From NCBI GenBank assembly GCA_051649785.1, contig JBOFHT010000025.1, positions 1-58,659 of the forward strand: 58,659 nucleotides of DNA, in the 5' to 3' direction. Below, piece after piece: positions 35,145 through 45,633 of the stretch (positions are counted from its first letter, which is position 1; the number at the start of each line of letters is the position of its first letter). The notes under the pieces were generated by a model that saw nothing but the letters and a program-made list of their open reading frames with translations, searched no databases and was not told the DNA's origin. This DNA comes from JBOFHT01 sp051649785 (GTDB lineage Archaea; Methanobacteriota; Methanobacteria; Methanobacteriales; Methanobacteriaceae). The translations under genes and the position numbers were made by a program.

Positions 35145-35978
35145 ATGAAAGAAAAAATTCGTTTTGGACCTGCAGGTAAACCTATTAATTTTAAAGGAAA
35201 AGCTAATGAGGCATGTGGGTTTATAGAAGAAGAAGGATTGTCTGCATATGAATATCAATCTACTTATGGTGTTAAAATTGGTGAAGATGCTTCAAAATTT
35301 CTTAAAAAAGATTCTATTAAACATAATATATTAGTTTCGATGCATGGTCCTTATTATATAAATTTATGCTCAAAAAAGGAAGAAACAATTGAAAAATCAA
35401 TTGAAAGACTTATTCAATCTGCTAAAGTAGCTAATTGGATGGGGGCTTATAGAATTGTTTTTCATCCAGGTTTTTACTCAAATCAAAAACCAGTTTATGC
35501 AATGGAAGTAGCTAAAAATGCAATTAATAATCTTTTAGAAGAAATAAATTCTTTAGGACTTAATAATATTACTTTTGCACCCGAAACAACTGGAAAAAGA
35601 TCTCAACTTGGAAACTTAGATGAAATAATTGATATTTGTAGTAGTTATGATAATTTTGAGCCTACTATTGATTTTGCCCATTTACATGCACGAGGAATTG
35701 GAGCAATAAAAGAAAAAGAAGACTATAATAAAGTATTATCTAAATTAGAGTCTCAGTTGGATATTGATATATTACATTGTCATTTTACTAAAATTGAATA
35801 TACTGATGCTGGCGAGAGAAAGCACCATACTCTTGATGATGATAAATATGGGCCTAATTTAAGATGGCTTCTTGAAACAATGGTTGAAAATGATTGGAAG
35901 GCTACAATTATTTGTGAAACGCCTTTAATTAATCAAGATGCTGTTAAAATGAATAAATTATACCATGAACTTATTTAA
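35145..35978 (+). CDS. Endonuclease IV / AP endonuclease family 2
   Basis: A TIM-barrel DNA repair enzyme of about 277 residues that cuts DNA 5' of abasic sites using zinc. Metal-ligand motifs of the Nfo family are visible in order: SMHGPYYINL, FHPGFYSNQ, FAPETTGKRSQLG, TIDFAHLHARG, HCHFTKIEY and CETPL. The start is the ATG at 35145 because AGTGAT lies just upstream; the ATG at 35130 overlaps that site and would add five residues. A xylose-isomerase-like TIM barrel annotation is the generic alternative. It is monocistronic; a MITE-like element lies about 150 bp downstream. Confidence 0.88.
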   Translation: MKEKIRFGPAGKPINFKGKANEACGFIEEEGLSAYEYQSTYGVKIGEDASKFLKKDSIKHNILVSMHGPYYINLCSKKEETIEKSIERLIQSAKVANWMGAYRIVFHPGFYSNQKPVYAMEVAKNAINNLLEEINSLGLNNITFAPETTGKRSQLGNLDEIIDICSSYDNFEPTIDFAHLHARGIGAIKEKEDYNKVLSKLESQLDIDILHCHFTKIEYTDAGERKHHTLDDDKYGPNLRWLLETMVENDWKATIICETPLINQDAVKMNKLYHELI

Positions 35979-36126
35979 ATTAAGAATTTTATTTATAGTC
36001 TAGTAATATTTTATGAACAATTAATATTGTATTAATCCATATTTCAATTATATATAGCTAATATGTTATTTATTGTAATGTCAATGTAGTTATATATAAT
36101 TTGTAGAATATTTTTAAAATAGATAT

Positions 36127-36243
36127 GAGACTGTCAATTTGTTAGTTGTTACAATTTTTAAAATTGATTTTTTAAGATTAATTTGACTTTAATTGAAATT
36201 TAGCTAATTAATTTTTTCTAAGAACTAACATTTTGACAATGCC
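36127..36243. mobile_element. MITE-like element, family 2, copy C
   Basis: A 117-bp element with imperfect terminal inverted repeats (left gagactgtcaatttgttag; right, reversed, ggcattgtcaaaatgttag). It is flanked by an exact 8-bp direct repeat ATAGATAT (36119-36126 and 36244-36251). A second copy is at 53099-53214. There is no coding capacity. It sits between the endonuclease IV gene and the AAA ATPase gene. Confidence 0.8.
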
Positions 36244-36364
36244 ATAGATATTTCTATCGATAATAATATTTAATATGAGTTACATATTTAATAAATAGTT
36301 ATATATTTAATAATTACATATTTAAATTACTAATTAAACTTAGTTTTATATTGAGGGTGAAGAA

Positions 36365-37504
36365 TTGAAATTTCAAAATGTTTCATTTGATAAATCTATT
36401 TCAGAAAATAGGGTATTAAATAACTTAAAAGATGTTATAAAAGAATCAAAAGTAATTGTTATAGAGGGTATTGGATACCCATTTTTATGCAACCTAATTG
36501 AAAATCCTAAAATCGAAGTTAAAGATAAAGAACTATTTGAAATATATGCTAAGGATCAATGGCAAGGTTTTATAGCTACAGAAGGATCTTATTTATTTGA
36601 TCAAAAAATGTTGCCAGACTATGGATTTAAAGTGCTTAAAGCATATCCTAATAATTCTACTATTGGTGAAAACACATCTATTGTTTTAATTGAAAATGAG
36701 ACTGGTTCAATTATTAACAAATTCTCTCAAGCTGTAACTAGTGAAAATGGGATTAAAGTAAATGATGTTATTGGTCAAGAAATAGCTAAATCTAAATTTA
36801 AAGTTATTAGTAAATATTTAGAAAATCCTGATGAATTTGGTAAATGGGCACCTCGTAACATTTTATTCTACGGCACTCCAGGTACGGGGAAAACTATGGT
36901 TGCCAAGTCACTATCTAATGAACTTGAAGTTCCATTGTATTTAATTAAAGCAACAACTTTAATTGGTGATCATGTTGGTGATGGTGCACGCCAGATACAT
37001 GATTTATTTGAAGTAGCTAAAAAAACAACACCTTCGGTTATTTTCATTGATGAAATTGATGCAATTGCACTTCATAGAAGTTTTCAATCTCTAAGAGGGG
37101 ATGTTTCTGAAGTTGTAAATGCACTTCTGACTGAAATGGATGGTATTTCTGAAAACAAAGGAGTAGTAACAATAGCTGCAACTAATAACCCTGAACAATT
37201 AGATTATGCAATTAGAAGTAGGTTTGAAGAAGAAATAGAGTTTGTTTTGCCAAATGAAAAAGAAAGAGAAGAAATTATAAAAATTAATATAGCATCAATG
37301 CCTATAGGAATTAATGTTTCATCTAAAAACCTAGCTAAATTATCTAAAGGAATGTCTGGAAGGGATATTGTTGAAAAATTCTTAAAAACTTCTTTACATA
37401 ATGCTATTTCAAATGATGATACTGTAATTGGGAATAAACACATTGAATATGCCCTTAAAAACTATAAAAAAGAGAAAAATGAACCAAAAAATATGTTTGC
37501 TTAG
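36365..37504 (+). CDS. Archaeal AAA-family ATPase
   Basis: A single AAA module after an N-terminal domain of about 130 residues unlike PAN or Cdc48. Walker A is FYGTPGTGKTMVAKSL, Walker B is VIFIDEIDAIALH, sensor 1 is TIAATNNPEQLD and the arginine-finger region is IRSRFEEEIEF. The 379-residue product resembles a methanogen-specific group often annotated as 26S protease regulatory subunit homologue; it lacks the coiled coil and HbYX C-terminal tail of true proteasome ATPases (the C terminus is PKNMFA). The start is TTG at 36365 with GAGGGTGA upstream. The stop codon overlaps that of hemA on the other strand by 4 bp. Confidence 0.85.
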   Translation: MKFQNVSFDKSISENRVLNNLKDVIKESKVIVIEGIGYPFLCNLIENPKIEVKDKELFEIYAKDQWQGFIATEGSYLFDQKMLPDYGFKVLKAYPNNSTIGENTSIVLIENETGSIINKFSQAVTSENGIKVNDVIGQEIAKSKFKVISKYLENPDEFGKWAPRNILFYGTPGTGKTMVAKSLSNELEVPLYLIKATTLIGDHVGDGARQIHDLFEVAKKTTPSVIFIDEIDAIALHRSFQSLRGDVSEVVNALLTEMDGISENKGVVTIAATNNPEQLDYAIRSRFEEEIEFVLPNEKEREEIIKINIASMPIGINVSSKNLAKLSKGMSGRDIVEKFLKTSLHNAISNDDTVIGNKHIEYALKNYKKEKNEPKNMFA

Positions 37505-38844
37505 CTTTCATTTTTTTCACTAAACAACATTTCACAAATGCGTATTAATTCGGTATCTTCATTCTTGGCTGCATTTTTAATATTTAGTGAAATATTATGG
37601 AATATTTTATTTACTATTGAACTGGAGAAATTTTCTAATATTTCTTCTATATTTTTTATTTCATTTGTACAGTCATAATTGAAATCATTATATCCAATAA
37701 CATTGTCAATATCACTTATATTGCCATCATTATCCTTATTAGTCCTATTATTATTATTATTATTATTATTTGAAATTATATTAATGGAATTAACTACCTT
37801 AATTCTAGCTTTTTCATTTTCTTTTTGTCTAATGATTTCCATTGAATATCTAATATCTGAAATAAGACTTTCTACTTCTAATGTTTTAAATGATTTTTTA
37901 AGAAGCATAAATTCTTCTTCTACAATTTCCATTGCTTCTTTAGCTTCTTTTTCTCTAGTTTTTTTGTTTTGACTAGCTATTCCTTTTAAATCATCCATAT
38001 TAAATAATCTAATTCCTAGATCTCCAATACTTTCATCAATATCTCTTGGATTAGCTATATCTATCATTATAACCGATTTTTGCCTATCTATTGGGATAGC
38101 TAACTCTATTCTATCTTTTTTTAATATAGTATGTGGTGAACCTGTAGCACTTATAACTACATCTGCTGTAGCCAAAGCAGGATTTAAATCATCAAAAAGA
38201 ATAGCTTCCCCACCTAATTCTTTTGCAAGCTCAACTGCTTTATAATATGTTCTATTAGCTACGAAAATAGCACTAAGATTCTTCTGAGACAATGCTTTAG
38301 CTACAAGGGTTCCCATTTTCCCAGCACCTATAACTAACACTTTTTTGCATTTTAAGTTCTCTAAAACAGATTCTGCTAAATCAACTGCTGCTGAACCAAT
38401 TGAAACAGAACCTCTATTGATTTTAGTCTTTTTACGTATAGACTGTCCTACATGAATAGCTTTTGTAAATAATAAATCCAAAACTTTTCCACAATGACTT
38501 TCTTTAATACTTCTATTTTTAGCATCTCTAATTTGACCTAAAATTTGGTCTTCCCCAATTATCATTGATTCAAGACCAGCTGATGTTTTAAAAAGGTGTT
38601 TTATTGCATTGTCATCCCATTCAATTATTATATTTTCATTTTGACTATTAAGTAGTCCACTATCACATGGGCAGAGGTCACTATGAATGTAATACTCTTC
38701 CCTGTTACATGTAGCTATTTCAATATACTCTTGAACATGGAATCTTTCCATAAACTCCTGAAAAAGAACTTTAACTTCTTTAGCTACTGTTTCCATAGTT
38801 TCAATATCAGCAGTTTTGTGATCTACTCTAATATTAATAATCAA
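37501..38844 (-). CDS. hemA: Glutamyl-tRNA reductase with Asn-rich insert
   Basis: First enzyme of C5-pathway tetrapyrrole synthesis, reducing glutamyl-tRNA to glutamate semialdehyde with NADPH; it supplies F430, cobamides and siroheme. The catalytic Cys is in IEIATCNREEYYIH (about residue 48), followed by GLESMIIGEDQILGQIRDAK and the nucleotide-binding VLVIGAGKMGTLVAKAL. The C-terminal dimerisation region is broken by an Asn/Asp-rich insert (about residues 352-385) encoded by AAT/GAT triplets, so it is 447 residues instead of about 400. The start is TTG at 38844, GGAG 10 nt upstream. It follows the precorrin-2 dehydrogenase gene by 76 bp on the same strand. Confidence 0.95.
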   Translation of the reverse strand: MIINIRVDHKTADIETMETVAKEVKVLFQEFMERFHVQEYIEIATCNREEYYIHSDLCPCDSGLLNSQNENIIIEWDDNAIKHLFKTSAGLESMIIGEDQILGQIRDAKNRSIKESHCGKVLDLLFTKAIHVGQSIRKKTKINRGSVSIGSAAVDLAESVLENLKCKKVLVIGAGKMGTLVAKALSQKNLSAIFVANRTYYKAVELAKELGGEAILFDDLNPALATADVVISATGSPHTILKKDRIELAIPIDRQKSVIMIDIANPRDIDESIGDLGIRLFNMDDLKGIASQNKKTREKEAKEAMEIVEEEFMLLKKSFKTLEVESLISDIRYSMEIIRQKENEKARIKVVNSINIISNNNNNNNNRTNKDNDGNISDIDNVIGYNDFNYDCTNEIKNIEEILENFSSSIVNKIFHNISLNIKNAAKNEDTELIRICEMLFSEKNES

Positions 38845-38920
38845 GGGACTTCTTCTCCTTTCTATTTAAATTTATTTCCTTATGAACTATATATTATTAT
38901 TTTTAAATATATTTATTTAG

Positions 38921-39649
38921 CTATTTATTAATATCTGTATAATTATCTTTATAGTTATTAATATAATTGATTACATACTCTTTTGCTTTCTTCAAATCAT
39001 TGGAACTTAAATAATTAGATATATCTTCACTTTCAGATATTTTATATAATATATCTTTCCTATTTTTCTGACCTTTAATCTCTTTTTTTAGGATATCTCT
39101 AGTATATTCCTGTAATTTTATTTTTAAAATATCTTCAATTTTTATTATAGACTGTATTTTTTTTCTAAGTTCTTTTGCCATTAAAGGACTTTTTCCATTT
39201 GTAAATATTGAAATTTGGACATCATCAATATTAAACTCACTAGGAATAATTAAATTTCCTTCTTCTGGAAAATCAGCCCTATTAAGTATTTTGTCTTCAG
39301 AGATACTGGCAGTATAATCATTTATACTCTCATCACTACTAGCTATAACTACAATATCTGCCCAATCAACACACTTATCAATATCTTTGATATTTTTGTA
39401 GCTAGCTCCTTTATTTTTAAGTTCTATAATTGAATTGATTTCATTAACATTATCTAGAACAATTTCAATGATTTCATTTATATTTGGATTGTTTGAGTTA
39501 GTTATATCTTCAATTTCATATTTTCCACATAATACAACTTCACTACCCGCATTAATGAATCTATTAGCTCTTCTAATACCTACTTCTCCAGTTCCTAAAA
39601 TTAAAACTTTTTTGTTTTCCATTTTTAAATAAAGTGAAGTCCATGTCAT
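38921..39649 (-). CDS. Precorrin-2 dehydrogenase / sirohydrochlorin ferrochelatase-like (Met8p type)
   Basis: A 242-residue NAD-dependent enzyme that oxidises precorrin-2 to sirohydrochlorin, the branch point to F430, cobamide and siroheme. The Rossmann motif is KVLILGTGEVGIRRANRFINAG, and further motifs are ADIVVIASSDESIND, NRADFPEEGNLIIPS and IFTNGKSPLMAKELRKKI. The last 50 residues are Lys/Asn/Ile-rich but helical-looking. It is followed by hemA after 76 bp, a pairing common in archaea, so the two probably form one unit. No strong ribosome binding site is visible before the ATG at 39649. Confidence 0.9.
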   Translation of the reverse strand: MTWTSLYLKMENKKVLILGTGEVGIRRANRFINAGSEVVLCGKYEIEDITNSNNPNINEIIEIVLDNVNEINSIIELKNKGASYKNIKDIDKCVDWADIVVIASSDESINDYTASISEDKILNRADFPEEGNLIIPSEFNIDDVQISIFTNGKSPLMAKELRKKIQSIIKIEDILKIKLQEYTRDILKKEIKGQKNRKDILYKISESEDISNYLSSNDLKKAKEYVINYINNYKDNYTDINK

Positions 39650-40035
39650 ATTAAAATCTCAAAATTATTTAATTTATAATTTATTTAATTTTTTTATTTT
39701 ATTTTACTTATTTTTATTTTCTTAATATCTTTCAATGTTAATATTATTAATAATTTCATAAATATTATTACTATTATTTTATTGCTATTAATTATAGTAA
39801 ATAAAATTGTTAAAATTAATTTTTATTTTATTTTACTTATTTTTACTTATTTTTATTTATTCTATTTAACTTTTTTTAGCTGGGGGCCGTGTCAAAGTCG
39901 AAATTTCTAAATCAAAACTTCATTAAAATCATTGGATTAGCAAATAAATAAAATTTTTCTAAAATTTTGCTATTATAGGGAAAATCTTCTTGGTCAAGAA
40001 TCGTTTTTTTTTTTTTAATTGTTAGGGACAACAAA
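39650..40035. other. Intergenic region with an isolated GC-richer block
   Basis: About 386 bp of AT-rich DNA. A TTTTATTTTACTTATTTTTATTTT stretch occurs twice in part (near 39691 and 39830). At 39881-39900 the sequence GGGGGCCGTGTCAAAGTCG stands out as GC-rich. It contains TGTCAA, as do the ends of both MITE-like families here, so it may be one end of a decayed insertion element. A T14 run lies at about 40003-40016, next to the stop of the downstream gene. Confidence 0.4.
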
Positions 40036-40518
40036 TTACTCGAGACTGTCTAAGCTTTTCATCCTTAAAAGCTTCATACTCATTCTTAAATCATTATCAC
40101 AGTCATTTAGAATATTTAAAGCTTCATCTTCACTTATATTAAATGTTTCAACTAATGCTTTAATATTTTCTTGTCCAAAATTTTCGTCTCCCCCTACTAA
40201 TGCTTCAGCAAGTTCTTTTTTAAGACTTAAATACTCTTCAACACTCATTCCAATATTTCTTAAGGTCATATCTCTGAGTGGGCAAGGTTTTGATGGCTTA
40301 CAACACCATACAAGAGAACCAAAGCAAGTCCCAACTCCTTCACCCAACTGTGTTTTTTTAGCAAAGTCGTCCTTTATATCCATATAATCTTGAGGGCTAA
40401 GTCCTATACTTTCTAATGTGTGTAAAACAGGACATGGTTTAACTGGTGGGCAACAAAATGATAGTGCTCTTTTGTCTCCTCCTCTACATACGTGTGATGG
40501 TGCATCATCCCATGACAT
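40036..40518 (-). CDS. Cys-rich methanogen protein, methanogenesis marker 9-like
   Basis: A 160-residue protein beginning MSWDDAPSHVCRGGDKRAL. It holds two similar Cys-rich modules: SFCCPPVKPCP...LESIGLSPQDYMDIK and LVWCCKPSKPCP...LRNIGMSVEEYLSLK, plus extra cysteines in HVC and GTCF. Eight or more cysteines could bind one or two Fe-S clusters or zinc. The C-terminal 40 residues (ISEDEALNILNDCDNDLRMSMKLL) look like a small UBA-type helical domain. From memory this matches the methanogenesis marker 9 domain, present in methanogens and without known function. GGAGG precedes the ATG. The next gene upstream on this strand is atwA, about 230 bp away, which supports a link to methyl-CoM reductase. 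Confidence 0.7.
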   Translation of the reverse strand: MSWDDAPSHVCRGGDKRALSFCCPPVKPCPVLHTLESIGLSPQDYMDIKDDFAKKTQLGEGVGTCFGSLVWCCKPSKPCPLRDMTLRNIGMSVEEYLSLKKELAEALVGGDENFGQENIKALVETFNISEDEALNILNDCDNDLRMSMKLLRMKSLDSLE

Positions 40519-40752
40519 TAATAATCCTCCGATAACATAAATTGTTTATTTGTGTAATATTGTAAAATTTATTAATAAATAATAATAATAATTATAATTA
40601 ACTGTAATGATATGCTAATTGTAAATTGAAATAAATAAATAATAATAATTAAATATATTAATTTTAAATGATAATACTTATATTTATACTAATAATAATT
40701 ATATTATTAAAAAATAATTATAATTATTTTATAATGGTGGTTAATTAAGTTT

Positions 40753-42345
<1,593 letters not shown>

Positions 42346-42553
42346 AAAGCCCACCTTAAGTTATTATTTGGATAAGATTAATAATCATGATTATAATACA
42401 TTTGTGAATTTTATTAATACTAGTTTCTATAATACTATTATATCTATAAGTCATTATATAATTAGTTTGTGTATTAATTTTTTTTATGCTCCCTTCTCTG
42501 TTAGCATTGATATTATGGATATTCTTCTTCTGGTTTGTATTTTTATAGATATT

Positions 42554-43450
42554 TTATGGTAATTCAAAATCTAATTTTCCATTAATGGCCATTCTAGCTA
42601 TTGAAATCCCAGAAGCTCCAGCATTAATCATTTCTTCAGCCCTTTTTTTACTATTAATTGAATTATTTCCAATAATAGGAATATTAATATTATTTGCAAT
42701 TTTACGGATAATATCTAAATCCGCACTATTCTTACCAGGTTTCATAGCATCAATGTGGATATAGTCTGCTCCAGCTTCTTCAATTGCTTTAACTAATTTG
42801 ATAGTATCAATACCTTCTATATTTGCCCTTATTTTAATAGAAACTTTTTTTTTTTTATTTTTATCATTACCATTATCATTATTATTATTCTTTTTACTAT
42901 TATCATTATTTTTATTATTATTGTGGACTCCTACTACAACTTCCTCTATAAAATTTTTAAAATCCACGGTGTCATTAACCATAGCTTGCCCACAACCAAT
43001 TGCAACAATCTCTTCTTGCCTACAATGGGCATTTATTTCAATAATATCTACACTAGGGATATTACTAAGTTCTATAATAGGATTAGGTGTTTTACTTCTA
43101 AGATTAATAGATACTATTGCATTAGAATTATTTTTAACTAAATCACATTCTTTTTTAATGGTTTTATATATTGAGGACTTAGGAATATTAAACTCAGTTC
43201 TCCCTCTTTTTGATATTGATTCTCCTGCTAGAATACAAGCTGAATCAATGTTGTATCCTCCTAGAGTCACTACATTAAATCCGTAGGGTATTAATTTAAG
43301 TGCAAATGTACCGTCTGTTATCCCTGCCATTGGTGCTAGGACTTTTAGTATATTATCATCATTTGTATTAATAATATTTGTATTAATATTTTTATTTTTA
43401 TTTTTAGTATTAATAGTGGTATTAGTTTTGGTATTGTTATTAATAATCAT
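42554..43450 (-). CDS. DUS-like TIM-barrel protein of methanogens with Asn-rich inserts
   Basis: A flavin-type TIM barrel related to tRNA-dihydrouridine synthase. Motifs are VLAPMAGITDGTFALKLI (near residue 38), EINAHCRQEEIVAIGCGQAM where DUS enzymes have a catalytic Cys motif, SIKIRANIEG, ADYIHIDAMKPG and a phosphate-binding IIGNNSINSKKRAEEMINAGASGISIARMA. It is a methanogen-type homologue whose neighbour GTP cyclohydrolase III is also found beside it in other methanogens (recalled, not checked). The tRNA role is unproven. Two Asn/Lys-rich stretches are inserted: the first 33 residues and about residues 178-202. The start ATG at 43450 has only a weak TGAT-like site, so the true start may be further in. 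Confidence 0.7.
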   Translation of the reverse strand: MIINNNTKTNTTINTKNKNKNINTNIINTNDDNILKVLAPMAGITDGTFALKLIPYGFNVVTLGGYNIDSACILAGESISKRGRTEFNIPKSSIYKTIKKECDLVKNNSNAIVSINLRSKTPNPIIELSNIPSVDIIEINAHCRQEEIVAIGCGQAMVNDTVDFKNFIEEVVVGVHNNNKNNDNSKKNNNNDNGNDKNKKKKVSIKIRANIEGIDTIKLVKAIEEAGADYIHIDAMKPGKNSADLDIIRKIANNINIPIIGNNSINSKKRAEEMINAGASGISIARMAINGKLDFELP

Positions 43451-43632
43451 GATATCATTTGTGGATTTAATTAAATATTAAAAAATTAAAAATAGTTTTA
43501 AGTACTATATGATATTTAAATAAAAAATAAAATATATTTAAGCTGTATAATGGTTATGGGGTAGTTTTAGATAAATTAAATATTTAATATAAATGGATAA
43601 AAATTAGTTATTTTTAAGATAAATGGTATTAG

Positions 43633-44388
43633 CTATTTATTCATAACATATACCATTTCTTCAGTAGTTCCGTCACGAATTTCTTCTAAAGCTAAATCTG
43701 CAAGATATGCTGCATCTTCTGCATTATTAGATTGGCCTACCCCGGCTTTTAAGGCAATACTAATTTCATCATCAATCTCTTCAAGAAGATCTAGTAATTC
43801 TTTTGAACCTAACTCATTACATGGGGACATAAAGTTGTCTCCACCAATAAAAAATAATAAAGCTCCTTTTTTAATTAATTTTGTCATTAAATAGTGCTGT
43901 GCTTTATTAACTAAGAAATTTGTATCAAATGCTGGTTGAATATCTGTTAATGACTCTGTGACTCCATTAATATCAATATGTGCAATTTGGACAAAGCTAT
44001 CTTCTTCACTTACCAATTTATCAATAGCTAATATTTCAGTTCTATCTTTGTCTTGAGCTCCACCCTTAATTTGGAGAACTTCAGTAGCTATTTTTTGAGC
44101 TTCATAAGGAGTTTTAGCTGTTCCAACACCCATACTTATAGTTATAGGGTATCTGTTTCGTATTGACCTTTGTATTCTAAGATGGTCTTCTTCATTAATA
44201 CCATTTGTAATGGCAAGCATATTATCAAAACGTGTGAAGAAAACAAGTCCTTTTTTAGCTGCAAATTGTCTTTGAACATCAGCATAAAGTTCAGCTTGTA
44301 AAATTTGAAGGTCGGACTCAGTACGTGGCTTTGGAGTAACTGTCCATGGCCCGTAATTATCTATCTGTATCAATGTCATTTGTATCAT
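43633..44388 (-). CDS. gch3: GTP cyclohydrolase III (ArfA)
   Basis: Converts GTP to the formylated pyrimidine FAPy, the archaeal entry to riboflavin and F420 (deazaflavin) synthesis. The N terminus MIQMTLIQIDNYGPWTVTPKP is diagnostic, with RGLVFFTRFDNMLAITNGI-like (here KGLVFFTRFDN) and FFIGGDNFMSPCN in the two cyclase-like repeats. The start is the ATG at 44388: GGATGGAT lies 6 nt upstream, and the extra seven residues from 44409 overlap it. About 251 residues, normal for the family. It is followed by the DUS-like gene and preceded by cofD on the same strand, fitting an F420-related cluster. Confidence 0.94.
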   Translation of the reverse strand: MIQMTLIQIDNYGPWTVTPKPRTESDLQILQAELYADVQRQFAAKKGLVFFTRFDNMLAITNGINEEDHLRIQRSIRNRYPITISMGVGTAKTPYEAQKIATEVLQIKGGAQDKDRTEILAIDKLVSEEDSFVQIAHIDINGVTESLTDIQPAFDTNFLVNKAQHYLMTKLIKKGALLFFIGGDNFMSPCNELGSKELLDLLEEIDDEISIALKAGVGQSNNAEDAAYLADLALEEIRDGTTEEMVYVMNK

Positions 44389-44454
44389 ATTTTTATCCAT
44401 CCAAAACATTTTTTATAAGTTTTAATATAACATAGTTGGATTATGGGAACTTAG

Positions 44455-45351
44455 CTAGGCTAGAACTATTTTTGCTAATGCTTTCTTGTCCTCAATATTT
44501 TCCATCTTAGTTTTATATACAACAACATCTTTTATTATATTTTCGATATTGTTCTTTAATTTAAAGTCAACCTCATCTATTATAAATTTATCTAAAAAAT
44601 TTGAATAAATTTTACTTACACCTAATGGAGATACTTCATAATTTAAGGCTTTCATAAATATTCCTGCAGGTCCACTAAATGCAGAATTTCCAATAATTGG
44701 GGAAACAGCTATAACATAGCTATTTTTTAGAGCTTTTTCAACACCTTCAATAGCTAGTATAGGTCCAATAGAAGTTATTGGATTTGAAGGCCCAATAATT
44801 ACCTTATCTGAATTTTCTATTGTTTCAATTAAGTCGGGTGCAGGTGGAACATTATTATAACTAATACCTTTTACATTTGGTTTACATTGTTTTTTTATTA
44901 AATAATCATGAAATTTTAGGTTTCCAATGTCAGATATTATTTCTATTTCTGAATCTTCATTACTCATAGGGATAATTTTAGACTTTATAGCTAATGATTT
45001 CCTTTGAATTTCCAGTACTTCACTAAGAACCTTATTTTTTAAAAGTAGTGTTTTCTGAATTTTAAATCCTCTATCTTTATCTCCAATTTTAAGTAATTCG
45101 GGACAGCCTAGTTCATTAAGCATTTCATGGCTTATAAAGCTATCATCTTTAATTCCATACCATGTTTCAGTATTTATAATGTCTGCTAATGTATATAAAA
45201 CAGTATCTACATCAGGGGCAACATAAACTCCTGAAAAATAGTCATTTTCAACTGTATTTACTATAACATTAATTTTAGAATTGTCATATATTTCTTTAAT
45301 TCCTTGTAGTAATTTAGGAGTTCCTGTACCGCCAGATAGAACACTAATCAA
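44455..45351 (-). CDS. cofD: 2-phospho-L-lactate transferase CofD
   Basis: Transfers the phospholactyl moiety from lactyl-2-diphospho-5'-guanosine to Fo, giving F420-0. The 298-residue product begins ISVLSGGTGTPKLLQGI, followed by NTVENDYFSGVYVAPDVDTVLYTLA (key residues NT.END and PD.DTVLY), VIIGPSNPITSIGPIL and AVSPIIGNSAFSGPAGIFMKA, all characteristic. The start is TTG at 45351, with AAAGG about 9 nt upstream; no ATG is near. It lies between gch3 and cofE on the minus strand. Confidence 0.95.
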   Translation of the reverse strand: MISVLSGGTGTPKLLQGIKEIYDNSKINVIVNTVENDYFSGVYVAPDVDTVLYTLADIINTETWYGIKDDSFISHEMLNELGCPELLKIGDKDRGFKIQKTLLLKNKVLSEVLEIQRKSLAIKSKIIPMSNEDSEIEIISDIGNLKFHDYLIKKQCKPNVKGISYNNVPPAPDLIETIENSDKVIIGPSNPITSIGPILAIEGVEKALKNSYVIAVSPIIGNSAFSGPAGIFMKALNYEVSPLGVSKIYSNFLDKFIIDEVDFKLKNNIENIIKDVVVYKTKMENIEDKKALAKIVLA

Positions 45352-45633
45352 TTTAAAACCTTTCCCTTTTTGCTTTTACTTTTATACCCTATTTAATTAA
45401 TTTTAATATTTATTTATTAATTTCACCATTTAACTATTGCTATTATTCTTATTATTATTCTTATTATTACTATTACTATTATTATTTAAATTCATAATTA
45501 ATTTTAATATTTAATTATTTATAACCCCAAATTAACATTAATTTAATTATTCTATTATTCTATTATTCCATTATTTCATTATTTCATTATTTATTTAATT
45601 TTAGCAGGGATATGGACAATTTACTTAATATAT
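45352..45633. other. AT-rich gap between cofE and cofD
   Basis: A 282-bp gap with short ATT/CTT triplet repeats near 45440-45485 (TTATTCTTATTATTATTC) and a tract of TTCTATTATTCTATTATTCCATTATTTC near 45545-45590 (a degenerate 10-mer repeat). No gene was seen. Confidence 0.4.

Noticed and set aside
42798..43286. 162-codon plus-strand frame antisense to the DUS-like gene
   Set aside because: It is a Leu/Ser-rich shadow of a conserved gene whose own frame has clear motifs; no ribosome binding site supports it.
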